In this document: positions 46,370-57,403 of the stretch, piece by piece
How the letters are laid out: each line of letters opens with the position of its first letter
How positions within the stretch are numbered: position 1 is the stretch's first letter
NCBI RefSeq assembly: GCF_030247195.1
Contig: NC_080671.1
Coordinates: 29,505,543-29,569,542, forward strand
DNA length: 64,000 nucleotides
Direction: 5' to 3'
DNA from: Topomyia yanbarensis
Lineage: Eukaryota; Arthropoda; Insecta; Diptera; Culicidae
Notes under the pieces: model-generated
Told to the model about the DNA's origin: nothing
What the model saw: only the letters and a program-made list of their open reading frames with translations
Database searches by the model: none
Made by a program: the position numbers and the translations under genes

Positions 46370-49103
46370 ATGAAGCGCTCAAAAACCCAAAAGACAGTGA
46401 TTAAACAGGTAGTCCGGGAGCAGGACGGAAAGTTTAAATGTATTGCTGCTGCTAATTGTGCATATGAACAGGTTACTTTCAATTCCGGAAATTTTAAGCG
46501 ACATGTACATGGCCAGCATCCGGCTGTATTCGAAAGAATGGGCTTATCATGGCCTGCGGTCGAAGGAACTGATTCAAAAACGGCCAGAAAAAAAGTTAAA
46601 AAGATGGTTGTAGAATCAGATAAACAATCAATAATCTTGGGTACTATACAACTGCTTACAACGAATAATATTCCTTTTAATTTTTTTGAAATGCCTGGAT
46701 ACAAAACTCTTCTTGGACCTCTATATGAAGCGGCAGATTTCAAAATGAATAGAAAAACTATTTCAGCATTAATCGAAAAAGGCTCAGAGCTGTCACGTGG
46801 CTGGATTAAGTCCGAATTGTCCAAATCAATCATCAGTTTGAAAATTGACAGTGCCTCACGCGGAAACCGCCATATTTTTGCTATCAATGCTCAGCATTAT
46901 TATTCGGGCGGGGTGGTAATTCGGAACCTTGGTAAGTTTGAGCCACTTTCACTATTTGAGAATTCTATCACATTACAGCAATATTGTGGACATTGATATT
47001 TGTATTGTTACTTGCAGCCGTTAAGGAAATGCACTGTCGTCAAACGAAGGATAACTTGAAGGATGTTATCATGCAGGTTTTAAATGAATACGGCGTTGAC
47101 CTGAAGCAGGTTTATTCCATTGCACATGATAATGGAAGTAATATGATTGCGACAGTCAAGTTATTAAAAGGAATTTTGGAAAAAAGTACTTTAGAAACCG
47201 GTCCATCAATAAACACATTATTAGCTAGTAATACCGAAGCGTGCCGCATTTTCCAACACGCTTGCAAAGAAGAAAGTTTCGATAACGAGGACGACGATGA
47301 TTCGATAAGCACGGACGATGCAAGCATTGCTGCGGAAGATTCTTTGGAAGCAGACGACTTCGTCGATGGCAGAGAAGGGATCGATGGTTTGACTTCGACA
47401 ACTGAAACAAACGATTTCAATGAATTCGAGGAAATTCTTGGAAGCACACGATGTGCGGCACATACAGCTCAACTTGCTGTATGGGATGTAATCAACCCTT
47501 ATAAAAAGCGCATATCTATACTTCAAAGAATAGTAGTCAAATTACGACATCGAGAGTATCATCAACTATTCAAAACTCATGATGCACATCTTCCTCCAAT
47601 TGCGAACACAACAAGATGGAATGGAACATTTCTGATGTTGAAATCTTTACAAAATCAAAGACCATTTTTTAATTTGCTTAAAGCTTCATTTCCTGAAACA
47701 GGTAAGAGTTCATCTAATCGATTCTCAGTTCTGCTTCTTTAACGGGGAAACCAATATTTTTTTCAGATCTCACTCGTCATTGGCAATTTATTGCAAAATT
47801 TTGTGAAGCATTTGAACCTGCATTTGTGCTTACGCTGAAGTTGCAGCGAGATCATGTTCCTCTGTCCGAATTCTACGCATGCTGGTTATTATGTCAAGCA
47901 CAACTTGCTAAGATCACGTGCAACGTACTTGCCAAACGACTGTTGGACGCCTTCAACGTTCGTGCTCTTAAAATGACCAGCACAATGCATTTCAAAGCAT
48001 GTATTTACATGGATCCCAGGTTCAATTTTTTGGGGTCAAAGCGCATCTCAACAGAAGAAAAAGAAAATGTTCAGGTATGGGTAACAACCTTTATTGAGCC
48101 TTTAGTAGTGTCGATTCACAAATTAAGTCACACAAAAATGGTCTCAGATATACCTATCTCCTCCGATATAAAAAAAATTCTCAGGTTGTGACATTTTTCT
48201 TGATTCCTAACCTAATCCCCCTCCCTTTATTAATTTTCAAAAATGCGTGACATGATTTACATATAAGTGTGGTTTGTATTTTATTTACATCGCAACTACC
48301 AGTACCTCATCTCTTTCCTGTTTGCATTCACATACATATTCCGTACAATTCAGTATAGTGTTACGCCAGTATGCTAAAAGTGCTTGGCTCAAATTCTGGC
48401 AGCAGAGAACAAAATTTTCTTCACAAGTTTTCATTTCCGCTTTACCATTTATCTACATTGAATATCACTCGTCTCGACAATATATTGAAATGCTGCATAA
48501 TTTGTTAGATATGTGTATTACGATCAACGTTATAATCCTTTAATAATACAAAACAGTTTGACTTTATTTGACTATATAATTATCTGCATTCAACAGAAAT
48601 TTCTACTTCAACTGTACCATCGAATTAACGAAATAGATGGAGTGAACACAGAACCAACTCCATCTACTTCTATGATGAAACCGCAGGATGACGTGGAGAT
48701 GTATTTATCTACATTTTTCGAGGAAGACAATATTCCGACAGGCATATCACACTCCATTGAAGAAGCAGTATTGTCACAGTTGAAGGAGTTGGAAATTCGT
48801 GAAAAAATGCCAATTCTTCAGTTTAATGGGGATGGCGAAGAATATGCTCCATTCGATATTCTAAAATATTGGGAATCTCAGAAAATTTTATCACCTGTTG
48901 TGCACCGCTTGGCGATGATAGTTTTATCGGCACCATCCACTCAAGTTTCGGTTGAGAGGGCGTTCAGTGGTTTAAAACTGATCCTTTCAGATCACCGCAT
49001 GAGACTCTCTGAGAAATCTCTGGAAAACTTACTTGTGCTCAAACTCAATCCAGACTTGTTGAGTAAGGTCGCTGAAGCACTCAGTATCGAATCCGAGCCT
49101 TAA
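46370..49103 (+). CDS. hAT superfamily transposase, four exons, 686 residues
   Basis: Cuts and joins DNA at the element's termini in the nucleus. Inferred exons are 46,370-46,931, 47,018-47,701, 47,767-48,074 and 48,597-49,103. Introns use GTAAGT, GTAAGA and GTATGG donors and end CAG, and the phases (1, 1, 0) agree across every junction. The N-terminus carries a BED/C2H2-like zinc finger (Cys24, Cys30, His45, His50). The presumed catalytic triad is Asp160 (LKIDSAS), Asp225 (AHDNGSNM) and Glu638 (VSVERAFSG). The family CxxH (Cys333-His336) and RW (387-388) landmarks are present. Residues 272-330 form an acidic insert. The C-terminus (605-675) is the hAT dimerisation domain, beginning DILKYWESQ. 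No stop or shift is visible in the spliced reading. Exon 3 could instead extend to 48,184 using a weaker donor and an acceptor at 48,556. Start chosen as the first ATG before the zinc finger. Confidence 0.9.
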
Positions 49104-49767
49104 ACCATATTATCAATTACATGTACATATGAAACAAATCGACTGTCATGAATAAACATTTTTACACATCATTACAAATTTATATTTCTTAATCTCAATG
49201 AATCCGAAAAAAAACTATTCTAGTAAGCTTATACACGATTCAATCAATCTGAGAACGATCGCGTTCTTTCTGCTAAAGTAGTACAAAAATTAAATAAGAG
49301 TACGAAAAACGACTAGCCAGTCTATACCAATGTAAATAAGTCACTGTCGACGCAGGCATGCAGACGATATTCCATTAGTCTAATACAGGGAAATATTTCT
49401 TGTGTTCTAGTACCTAGTTTCAAAGGTGATAGAGAAATTTCAATATATAATCGAACTTTACTACACTGCAAGGATTTCGGATACATTTTAAACAACCTGT
49501 GGATTTACATAAATATCCATTGCGAATGAAACGTATATTTTATAAGATTGTGCAACAAAGGTAACAATTTATAATTCACAATCAACGTAATTGAACACAC
49601 TAAACTAATTCCACAATTGTTCTAAGTCAAGAGTACACGTGAATAAGCACAATGCCTTTCCGACAATCTTTGCAGTTAAGCATGTCCATCATTAACTAAA
49701 CCTTCTCCGAATCGAGGGCAATAATCAGAAATGATAAGTATAGAATAAACGTTGATGAGCAACCGGT
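49104..49767. other. 3' non-coding part of the hAT transposon
   Basis: AT-rich; an aataaaca-type poly(A) signal candidate (gaataaacattt) lies at about 49,149-49,160, some 50 bases after the stop codon. Nothing else recognised. Confidence 0.45.
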
Positions 49768-50137
49768 TTATTGTTGATGATTTCGATCCTCCGCTTTCCT
49801 CTTTCCTTCGTAAAGAATCACTTGCATCTCAGGACACATTGCGACTTCATCAGGTACAATCCAATTACTTTGTGTTGAACAAACCTTCAAGTGCTTGGTT
49901 TTGCTGAGCCGGCGTGCCGAATCAATGTTGAAATCGATATTGCACCACTTTATGGAAAACAGATCGACATCTACCGAAGGTAACGTAACCAGCAGAACGG
50001 AATTATATAAATTCGTCTAACACATCATGCACTCGTTGGGAATTCGCAATGACTTATTTTTTGCCCTCCAGCAGCGGATAAAAGCAATCACCGTACACTT
50101 TCCGGGTATCGTATGTGAATACCTCAATCGTTAACAT
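49768..50137 (-). pseudogene. Decayed antisense coding relic inside the hAT transposon
   Basis: On the minus strand an ATG (50,137) opens MLTIEVFTYDTRKVYGDCFY then PLLEGKK and a stop; after one frame shift the reading continues VLLVTLPSVDVDLFSIKWCN, IDFNIDSARRLSKTKHLKVC and IVPDEVAMCPEMQVILYEGK to a stop at 49,768. The second frame reads open for more than 75 codons in otherwise stop-rich DNA. The spacing of Leu/Ile/Cys residues recalls leucine-rich-repeat or F-box-family proteins, but I do not identify it. It could be a captured host gene fragment or an old second gene of the element. Confidence 0.45.
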
Positions 50138-51200
50138 TGCAAAAGCAAGCTATAACGAGCTTATAGATTAATTCCATCACAATAAAAAACTTTTCCTTTT
50201 TGAACACTAAATATTAAGACTGATTTCATAGAAAGGTATGAATTGTAAACAAAACAACCTAATCAGCCAAACTGAATGTATCTGTGTTGCTGGTTTTTAT
50301 CGAATCTGTTAGTTTAGCAATCAACTGTGCCACTTTGACAAAACACAATAGGTCCTGTAAAAAACGTAAATTATACTCCACGTATTCCAACAAAATAATT
50401 TTAGTTTTTATTAGATAAAAGAGTAACAGTTAGATTGTAGTAAACAATTTTTCAAGAGCCTTATATACTTGATACGAGGAAGTGTCACCTTTTAGCGAAG
50501 AATCTATAAACCTGGCATCTCTGCAGAACTGACAAGACAAGTGAGAGAAGTAAATAAAATGAGAGTCATCTTATATCAATGCAGTATATATAGGTGTGGC
50601 AGAGCACACGGTTTGCTAGTGTAGGCAACCAAAAATATGTAATCAATCCACAAGTACAACGGGTCGACGTCATAGCGTTCACACGATTCAATGGGAGCGA
50701 AACGAACGGTTGACGAAAGCAAGTCGATTTATTCTGTGATCATCTTACTAATACCCTAAGAGAAGAGACGACAACAGGCTTTTTACTCTTCTTAATTTTA
50801 TCTACCAGGCCCTGTCGTAATTCCAAAGACAACAAGCATCCATCGTTGCCGAATTCCATTTGCAAGTTTTTCACAATTGCTGAAAATAATTGTACCTCAA
50901 ATATCAAGCTCTGTCAAAAATTCACAATACTAGATGCATTTGAAAATTGAATTTTATGTTCATTCGTGTCTCTCTTAACTTTACACGTAGTTATATCGTC
51001 ATTCAGGGTATTTATTCAATTTGCATGAAATGTTCATGGGTATGAAAAGTAGCCAAAATAAATTCAGCAGCACTGTTTTTCATCCCGTTTGAAAATATTA
51101 TGAACGCTCTTGGCTGGCAAAACGACCAATCAGAAGGTGGTTCAATATTGAGGTTAGGATTGGATCAAATTGGCTACGCGATTGTCTTCTCTTCTCTTAG
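50138..51200. other. Non-coding interior of the hAT transposon
   Basis: No gene. At 50,751-50,785 taataccctaagagaagaga with a following ggcttttta is a diverged direct copy of 51,203-51,238. Confidence 0.4.
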
Positions 51201-51210
51201 CTAATACCCT

Positions 51211-52000
51211 AAGACAAGACGTGACAATCGGCTTCTTATTTTTCCTTCAACATTCTTCTTTTCGCACATTTTCACCCTGCCGAAATCTTCCGAAGAGTGT
51301 TGCTATTTTTATTAATGAAAATAGAGTCTTGTTAATTTATTTTATGCCGGAAATATTTTGTATCTTGAATCCACTGTATTTATGAAGAGCACCGTTTTTC
51401 CATATAATGGGTGTTTGGTAAGGTTTGATGAAGCCATTATCTGAAAAAAATTAGATTATGGTGTGGTTTTTGTCTTATTTTTGTTAAAGTTATTCAACCA
51501 CGTATACGGTAAATGCATGATAAATACTTGTTTCACTTTACCGCATAATTTCTGTTCAATTTAGTCATTTTTACTTTTTTGAACGATAATAATTTTATTT
51601 GTCAAAAGTAATGACACTTTCCAATCAATATAGCAACACTGCTTAACATCATTTGGCAATCCCTGTAGTAACATTGCGCACGATGCAAAAAGTCAGAATC
51701 AACCAATCAGGAGCTGGACCATTCTGACGTAAAATTAGGCAATGATTAGACGTTTGGTTGACAATTCAGCGGTGGGTACTGTCAACAAGTCTACTCCTGC
51801 GAACAGAAAAACTCGCCCGACAAACAAGTTTGTTAGTCCGATTCGTTTGATGTTGGATCGAATCAACGATATTGTCGGACGTCGCACCCCTCGGAGTAAC
51901 GTCAGAATAAGTAAACAAGAAATAATCAGCTGATCAGAAACGTCTCATGGATTGCCTAATTGGAACAAAAACGGCCCCCCTTATTGTCACGTCTTGTCTT
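51211..52000. repeat. Inverted repeat pair inside the hAT transposon (possible nested element)
   Basis: AAGACAAGACGTGACAAT (51,211-51,228) recurs as a perfect 18-bp reverse complement at 51,983-52,000. Inside, aattaggcaat...agacgtt (from about 51,735) and its inverse (to about 51,967) form a second, looser pair. A nested MITE is likely but no target duplication was read. Confidence 0.55.
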
Positions 52001-52353
52001 TGCGAATACCAAAGTGCCATCTTCGCCATACCTGTATATACTACATTGATCTTATATAGGAATGAAACGGAAATATTTCGTTCGATGAGTGAAATGAATT
52101 AGACTCACTCGGCAGCTCTCCCGATTCTGCGGGAGTGAAGTTCAATATTGCACATTCGTTCTTTACTCGGACTCACACGGCGTTCGCTCACCATTCTGAG
52201 CGAGATACCATTAATGTTTATGAATGCTTTATCAAAGTAACTCTCGATTGTTGGTTCATATTCGCTTCGTTGATTTGGCTATGTGTGTGTATAGCGAATG
52301 GGGATCAGTGGAATCAGAACGAGTGAGTGAATTTTCCCATGCCTGACTATAAC

Positions 52354-53460
52354 AATTTTATATATGGACAAGATGCGTTTTTGCAACGGTTTTTCAAGTG
52401 GGAGTGTATTCATTCATAAATAGGTTTTGTATTATGTACCTATTAGTAGAATCAAAATACTATAGGCTGAGTGGAAATGAATCACGTGAAGGGGAAATGA
52501 ATCAATGAATTGATCGAACGTAAATAATAAACTTTCATGTGCAATTTAGTAAAAAGTTAGATCTAACTACCTACACATTCGACTCAAACGTTGAACCCAA
52601 GCGCACAAAGCAAAATGAATCAACGCTGATGATGATGGGTAGAGCGAAAGAGACAACCAATACCACGACACTATGTTAACCGTGTTTGCAAATGGAGCTC
52701 ACATGTACAAACTATTTTGTGTATGAATAATTATACATAAAAGTGTGCTGGAAACGAGCACAACACAAAATATAGCATAATGTTTGAACGGCAAGCATAG
52801 TCGCATTCACTGGGTAGCGTACCTCCACAGGCAGTGTAACGGACTTCTAACTCAGCTACACTGGCTGTGAAATCACTCAACGCAGTGACCTGCTTCGTCT
52901 GCCGCTCAACAGGCACTGAGCTTCACTGGTGAAATCCGTCCGTTTAAATAGTCGATGATGACGTCATTCATAGAAGCGTAGCGCGCTAGGTACACAAATC
53001 TGTCGTGCTGGACTAGGGAAGCGCTATCTTCTGTGTGTAAATGCGCGATATTTTGACTAGGTTGTTCATTATTTAAATTTTTAATGCCAAGATATCAAAA
53101 ATCTTTGGGTTTATCTATTGGAATCTATTCTTAGAAGTATTTCGGGGCGATATGTGCAAAAAAATTGAAAATTTATCTTGAGATGGCTGAATTATATGCG
53201 TTTAAAATTGGACCACTTTTCGTTACATACCATTTTTGTAGAATTTGCAACGTGCACCCCTGTATCGAAAACAAAGACGTAGTCCTACGTCAAAACCAAT
53301 CCTGCTAGGTAGGTATTTAGACAACTGAACCATTTGAGACATTCGACCATGTTTATACTCCGAAACGGCTGCTGCTGCTGGCTGCGAGTTGCCACAAGGC
53401 CAAAACGTTGAAAGGTACGAACTACCACGTAACAGCAGTGCTATATAAGTAAAGTAAAAG
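52354..53460. other. Spacer after the hAT transposon
   Basis: No gene recognised. It contains a perfect palindromic CRE-type word TGACGTCA (52,959-52,966). Confidence 0.4.
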
Positions 53461-53474
53461 ATCTTGAAATGCCC

Positions 53475-53506
53475 TATAAAAGTGCGGGCGGTAATTGAAA
53501 TCAGTA
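53475..53506 (+). promoter_or_regulatory. Candidate TATA/Initiator core promoter
   Basis: CTATAAAAG (TATA at 53,475) is followed by TCAGTA at 53,501, whose A falls 28 bases downstream, the arrangement of arthropod TATA-Inr promoters. The surrounding 53.3-54.1 kb is GC-richer and unique-looking. No downstream coding exon is recognised; a 100-residue frame at 53,738-54,040 has no known domain. Confidence 0.4.
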
Positions 53507-56028
53507 ATTAAAATCAGCTCGCCTCCATCAAATCGAATTTATTTCTCCCCTTTTCGCTCCCGGATCCGGCACGGTTCGGAACAATCCACTGAAACAAAGT
53601 AAAAGCGTGCACTCACTGGGCGGGAATTAATATAAATAACTCAATTAAAAAGAAGGAAACACTATATATCCTTATCTAAATTTGTTCAAATTTAGCTAAA
53701 TATACCGACTTTTCCCGGTTGAACGTGATGGCCAGATGTGGCGACAAAGAAATGGCCTGTAGTTCACACCCTTTTGCAGGGTCGAACATTAGCTTCGGCT
53801 GACCCATTTTCCCGTTACGACTTGAGTCCCCCGTTTCCTTCGGCTTGGCTCGAACCTCGAGCGTTTGAAAAGGAAGTAATTTCCATCAATATCTTTCCAC
53901 TCCCCCGATATTTACTGTTTGCTCTGCTGCCTTCGGTTAGGGGAAAAGCAGGCGTTGAAAAATTTGGTTATACCTTTCTGAGTTTTATTTTTTTCTTCCA
54001 CAAACATAGCCTTCTGCGCTGCGCTACGGCTTGGATGTAGTTAATTCATCACTCCCTTTCATCGCAGTTGAAGCGTCAGTTTGGTGCACAGCAAGTCGTC
54101 CGCCGTTCGTTTGGTGATGGTGTGATAAGCATCTTGATCGATCAGGAGATGGGTGCGTTTCTTGACACTTGAACTTGTTCGGACTAAGATGTTTTGAAAA
54201 CGTGATTTGGAAGGAGAAAAATTGCTCTCTAACCTTGGAGAGTGTTCTATACAAAAAAAGAAAAGTAACTGGAAAGCAACGAATACGGGTATCTATAGCC
54301 GGATAGAAGAGTAAATAAAATTAAAACCGCCAAAATAAGTTAACTTTTACTAATAACTTAGAGTCTGGTACTCACTTCGACAGCCAAATTGCATTCAAAA
54401 GTTGTATTTATTTTTCGCACACGAGTTTGGTGCGACCACTTTTGTTACTGTTTTGCGTTGATGTTTGTGTTCAATTATCGCGAGCAAAACTCAAATTTCG
54501 AATTTAAAAAAATGGCCGCGCGTGTAAAATATGCAAATCAAAATTTTACAAATTCTCTTAAAATGAATGTAAGCAATGTTGCTGTTTAATGTCAGGGAGC
54601 AATTTTTCTGGCCCAACATTACATACATATAAATTCGGCATTCTCGAAGAACAGCGTGTAATGTAAACATATTACTTCCTCGTGTGATTCCTTATTTTTT
54701 TTTTTGCTAAACTGAGAAGAAACGCGAAATCTAGGTACCATTTTGGCAAACAAATAAAATTCCAGTCATTCAGTACACGTTCATTCATTCGGCCCAAGTC
54801 CACCTTAAAACTGCCATTCTTTGCCTTTCACTGATTTAGGCAAATTCCTTGTTAACAAAAAACAGATTCCCGAAAATTTATACAAATTAAGCTCAGCCCT
54901 TATGGTCGTCCTAGCGTCCCTATTGGACAGGGCCGGCGGAACACTTTTTCCCGAGTGAGTAGAAAGATTCGGAGTGATTTCTACCTGTGCTGCCGAAAGT
55001 TTAAACGTGTATAAGTAAAAATGAAAATTGCCTAATAATAGCTGGTGGCTATTTGGAAGCACCTCAGCAAAAATGTGGTTGTTGATTACTGTACTACATA
55101 TGTTCCACTCAGTGGCGTAGCCAGGGGGGAGAAGGGGGGGAGGGTTGGTTGGGGGGTTAAATCTCCCCAAGCCAAAATATTTGGATTGAAAAAAAAAACT
55201 TAAAGCTGACTAATTTAATTAAAAATGGCACAATGCAAATTTTTGAAGGATTTATCTGATCACTATATTAAGAATCTATTGTTCTAGGTATCATCGGGAC
55301 TTTTGGAAAACAGCGGGAACTCTTAACCGAGGTCCTATAGTTGTCAAATTATCATGAGTTCATTTTGAAGAGATGTTCCGAAATGTGGATTAGGGACAAT
55401 GCTTCGAATGGGAAGCGAAGTTTGATTGTCTTTAAAACAAACTTCCTCGCCGAACTATTGGATAACTTAAATTTTTTGCTAAAATGTATTTTTTTCAGAA
55501 TGTGTAGAGTTGAGATAAAACCTCAATGTGATTTACAACGATAACAATATTGTGAAAAATAGAAGGAAAATGATGAAAAATTACTTTTTCCGTTTGGTCA
55601 GGATCGGTTTTTATGAGCATTTGATTTTTGTTTTGTGTTATATAAACAGCCTCTAAGCAGTATTGGAAATAATAATATTTCAAAATATTTCAAATTAGTG
55701 GTTATAAGTGGTGTATGTTTCAATTGGATGGTGTAATAAAATATTGTATACGATGACTCGTTTTGGATTTGCGAGCTTTAATAGTTAAGAAAAGAAAATT
55801 ACTACTAGAAAAAAATTGTATACGGTCACGATCACATTATTTCGGAACTGTCAACTTTTGATGTTTGGTATCTTTACAACGTAAAGCAGCACATCTTCTA
55901 ATAAAATAATTTTGTAGGTTAATCCTCCTAGAAGTAATTATGAAGTATATTTTCTTCAAACAAATTTAGTTTGAGAGTTAATGCCTTCAGCAAATGTTTC
56001 GAAAACGCTATTTCAAAAAACATTGTCG

Positions 56029-56186
56029 AATGGAGCGGGCAAAGCGTAGTTGGTAAGTCGAATGTCTTGTATGCATTTCACCTAGATTCAATTCCCAATC
56101 CTCGCAAATAAGGTTAGAAATTTTTCTAACCTGAAAAAGAAGCAGAAAGACCTTATGGTTAATGCCCCTATAATCAAAATGAAATG
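56029..56186 (+). mobile_element. tRNA-derived SINE, near full length
   Basis: A pol III A box-like word (agcgtagttgg, 56,043-56,053) and B box (gattcaattcc, 56,085-56,095) sit at tRNA spacing in a tRNA-like head. The family tail follows: aggttagaaatttttctaac, gaccttatggttaatgcccc, tataatc and an A-rich end. The flanks aaaaacattgtcg (56,016-56,028) and aaaaactttgttg (56,187-56,199) may be a target duplication with two mismatches. It is a SINE rather than a functional tRNA gene. Confidence 0.75.
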
Positions 56187-56265
56187 AAAAACTTTGTTGA
56201 AGATGTTCCATAACTAAGTTTGAAGAAGACCGCGTGTTCAGAATATTGAAATATATTAGGCTATA

Positions 56266-56474
56266 TGGTTGGTGTTAAGTCAGACCGGACTAAGAGAGTT
56301 TGAATCGCAGCATCGTTTACATTATAATTTGAAATTAGTTTTTGCTATAATTCATTGTAACACATTTCAAATTAGCTAAAAGCCGAATGTAGCTGAAGAA
56401 ATTATTTATCCAGCGTTTTAATTATCTCTTTTTAAGGTTTTGCGACTCAGCCCGGTCTGATTTAACACCCACCA
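56266..56474. mobile_element. Tc1-type MITE, copy 2
   Basis: Ends TGGTTGGTGTTAAGTCAGAC and, reverse-complemented, TGGTGGGTGTTAAATCAGAC, with TA on both sides (56,264-56,265, 56,475-56,476). The interior is the reverse complement of the 11,954-12,203 copy, about 40 bp shorter. Confidence 0.85.
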
Positions 56475-57403
56475 TATGTGATACAAACTAGGAGCAGATC
56501 ACTCTAGGAATGAATAAAAAATTTCCATCAAATTAATAAAAATGCATTTAATTTCCATTTTTGCATCAACTTTGCACTCCCTCGCAGAAAAGTTTGTTTA
56601 ACAAACGTCCTACGCTGATACACTTTTTGCGATGTTTTGTTGAATGTAGGGCTAATTTTTAGTAGGGTTTTGACGCCTTACACGCAGCGCAAAATACATC
56701 ATGAATTTTTATTTTGATGGAAAGAAATGCATTCAATTTAGCTGATTTTTAAAAATACATCAGAAGTGCCTCTGCCCCTAGGATACAAAACTTTTAAAAC
56801 GAGTTATTCTGATCTTACTGTAATTGATAAATCTCTTCTGCTGTGTATAAGTAATAAAATTCACATTCTATTTAAGGTAGTCTCTAAAGTTTTATAAAAA
56901 AAATGGCTTTAAGAAAATTTTCTGAATTTTGTTTTGTATATCGATATATTGCATTTATGTAGCCTTCATATTTTCTAAAAGTTTTTTAAAATGACATCAA
57001 TAACTTTGCTGAAGATACCAAATCTCTTACTATTTTTGAAGAGTTACTTCTCCATAATCACTTCTAGGAGTTTACATCACCAAAATTATTATATCAAAAT
57101 ATGAGCTTTTTATGTTGGAAAGCTTCTTCGAAATTAAACGTTCGAAGTTGATGATTTCGAAAATATGTGATCTGGACCGTTAGAAAAGTTTTTGAACTTT
57201 TAAAATTACACCTTGTATTTGCATTCTTTGACTATATTGACATATTACAAAAAAAATATAAAAGGCATCTGTTAGACTAATTTGGTTCTGAACTTTCACT
57301 AATTTATCCAACTTACATTAAATTTTAGCGTTTTCGAAAATAACTAAGATTTTCATCAAAACCTCCTCCAAACCAAATTTCTGGCTAAGCCACTGGTTCC
57401 ACT

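Larger units (their letters stand above)
45975..52353 (+). mobile_element. Full-length autonomous-type hAT transposon with 8-bp target duplication
   Basis: A perfect 8-bp direct repeat ACTATAAC flanks the element (45,975-45,982 and 52,346-52,353). The element, 45,983-52,345 (6,363 bp), has termini CAGGTATGGGAAAAAATCAT and, reverse-complemented, CAGGCATGGGAAAATTCACT, with subterminal gagtgaat/attcactc-type words at both ends. hAT elements move by cut-and-paste and make 8-bp duplications. The left 3.1 kb holds the transposase gene; the right 3.2 kb is non-coding apart from an antisense relic and an inner inverted repeat. The identical duplication and open transposase suggest a young insertion. 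A short non-autonomous relative is at 9125-9804. Confidence 0.93.
55102..57403. mobile_element. Nested hAT-like element, 2.29 kb, perfect 8-bp target duplication
   Basis: GTTCCACT lies on both sides (55,102-55,109 and 57,396-57,403). The element, 55,110-57,395, ends in CAGTGGCGTAGCCAG and, reverse-complemented, CAGTGGCTTAGCCAG. Next to the left end are G-runs and a ggggttaaatctcccc hairpin. It is non-coding and contains a SINE (56,029-56,186) and a Tc1-type MITE (56,266-56,474). Confidence 0.92.

Noticed and set aside
46363..46887. 174-residue antisense ORF opposite the transposase exon 1
   Set aside because: Shadow of the coding strand; the plus-strand frame has the zinc finger and spliced continuity.
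47112..47526. Antisense ORFs opposite transposase exon 2
   Set aside because: Ser-rich translations of the acidic GAT/GAC-rich region, no independent support.
48185..48596. Separate 89-residue gene at 48,274-48,543
   Set aside because: Lies in transposase intron 3; low-complexity AT-rich composition.
53738..54040. 100-residue ORF downstream of the candidate promoter
   Set aside because: No recognisable domain or signal peptide; not reported as a CDS.
56043..56095. Possible tRNA gene from A and B boxes
   Set aside because: The family tail and other truncated copies show a tRNA-derived SINE; cloverleaf pairing was not convincing.
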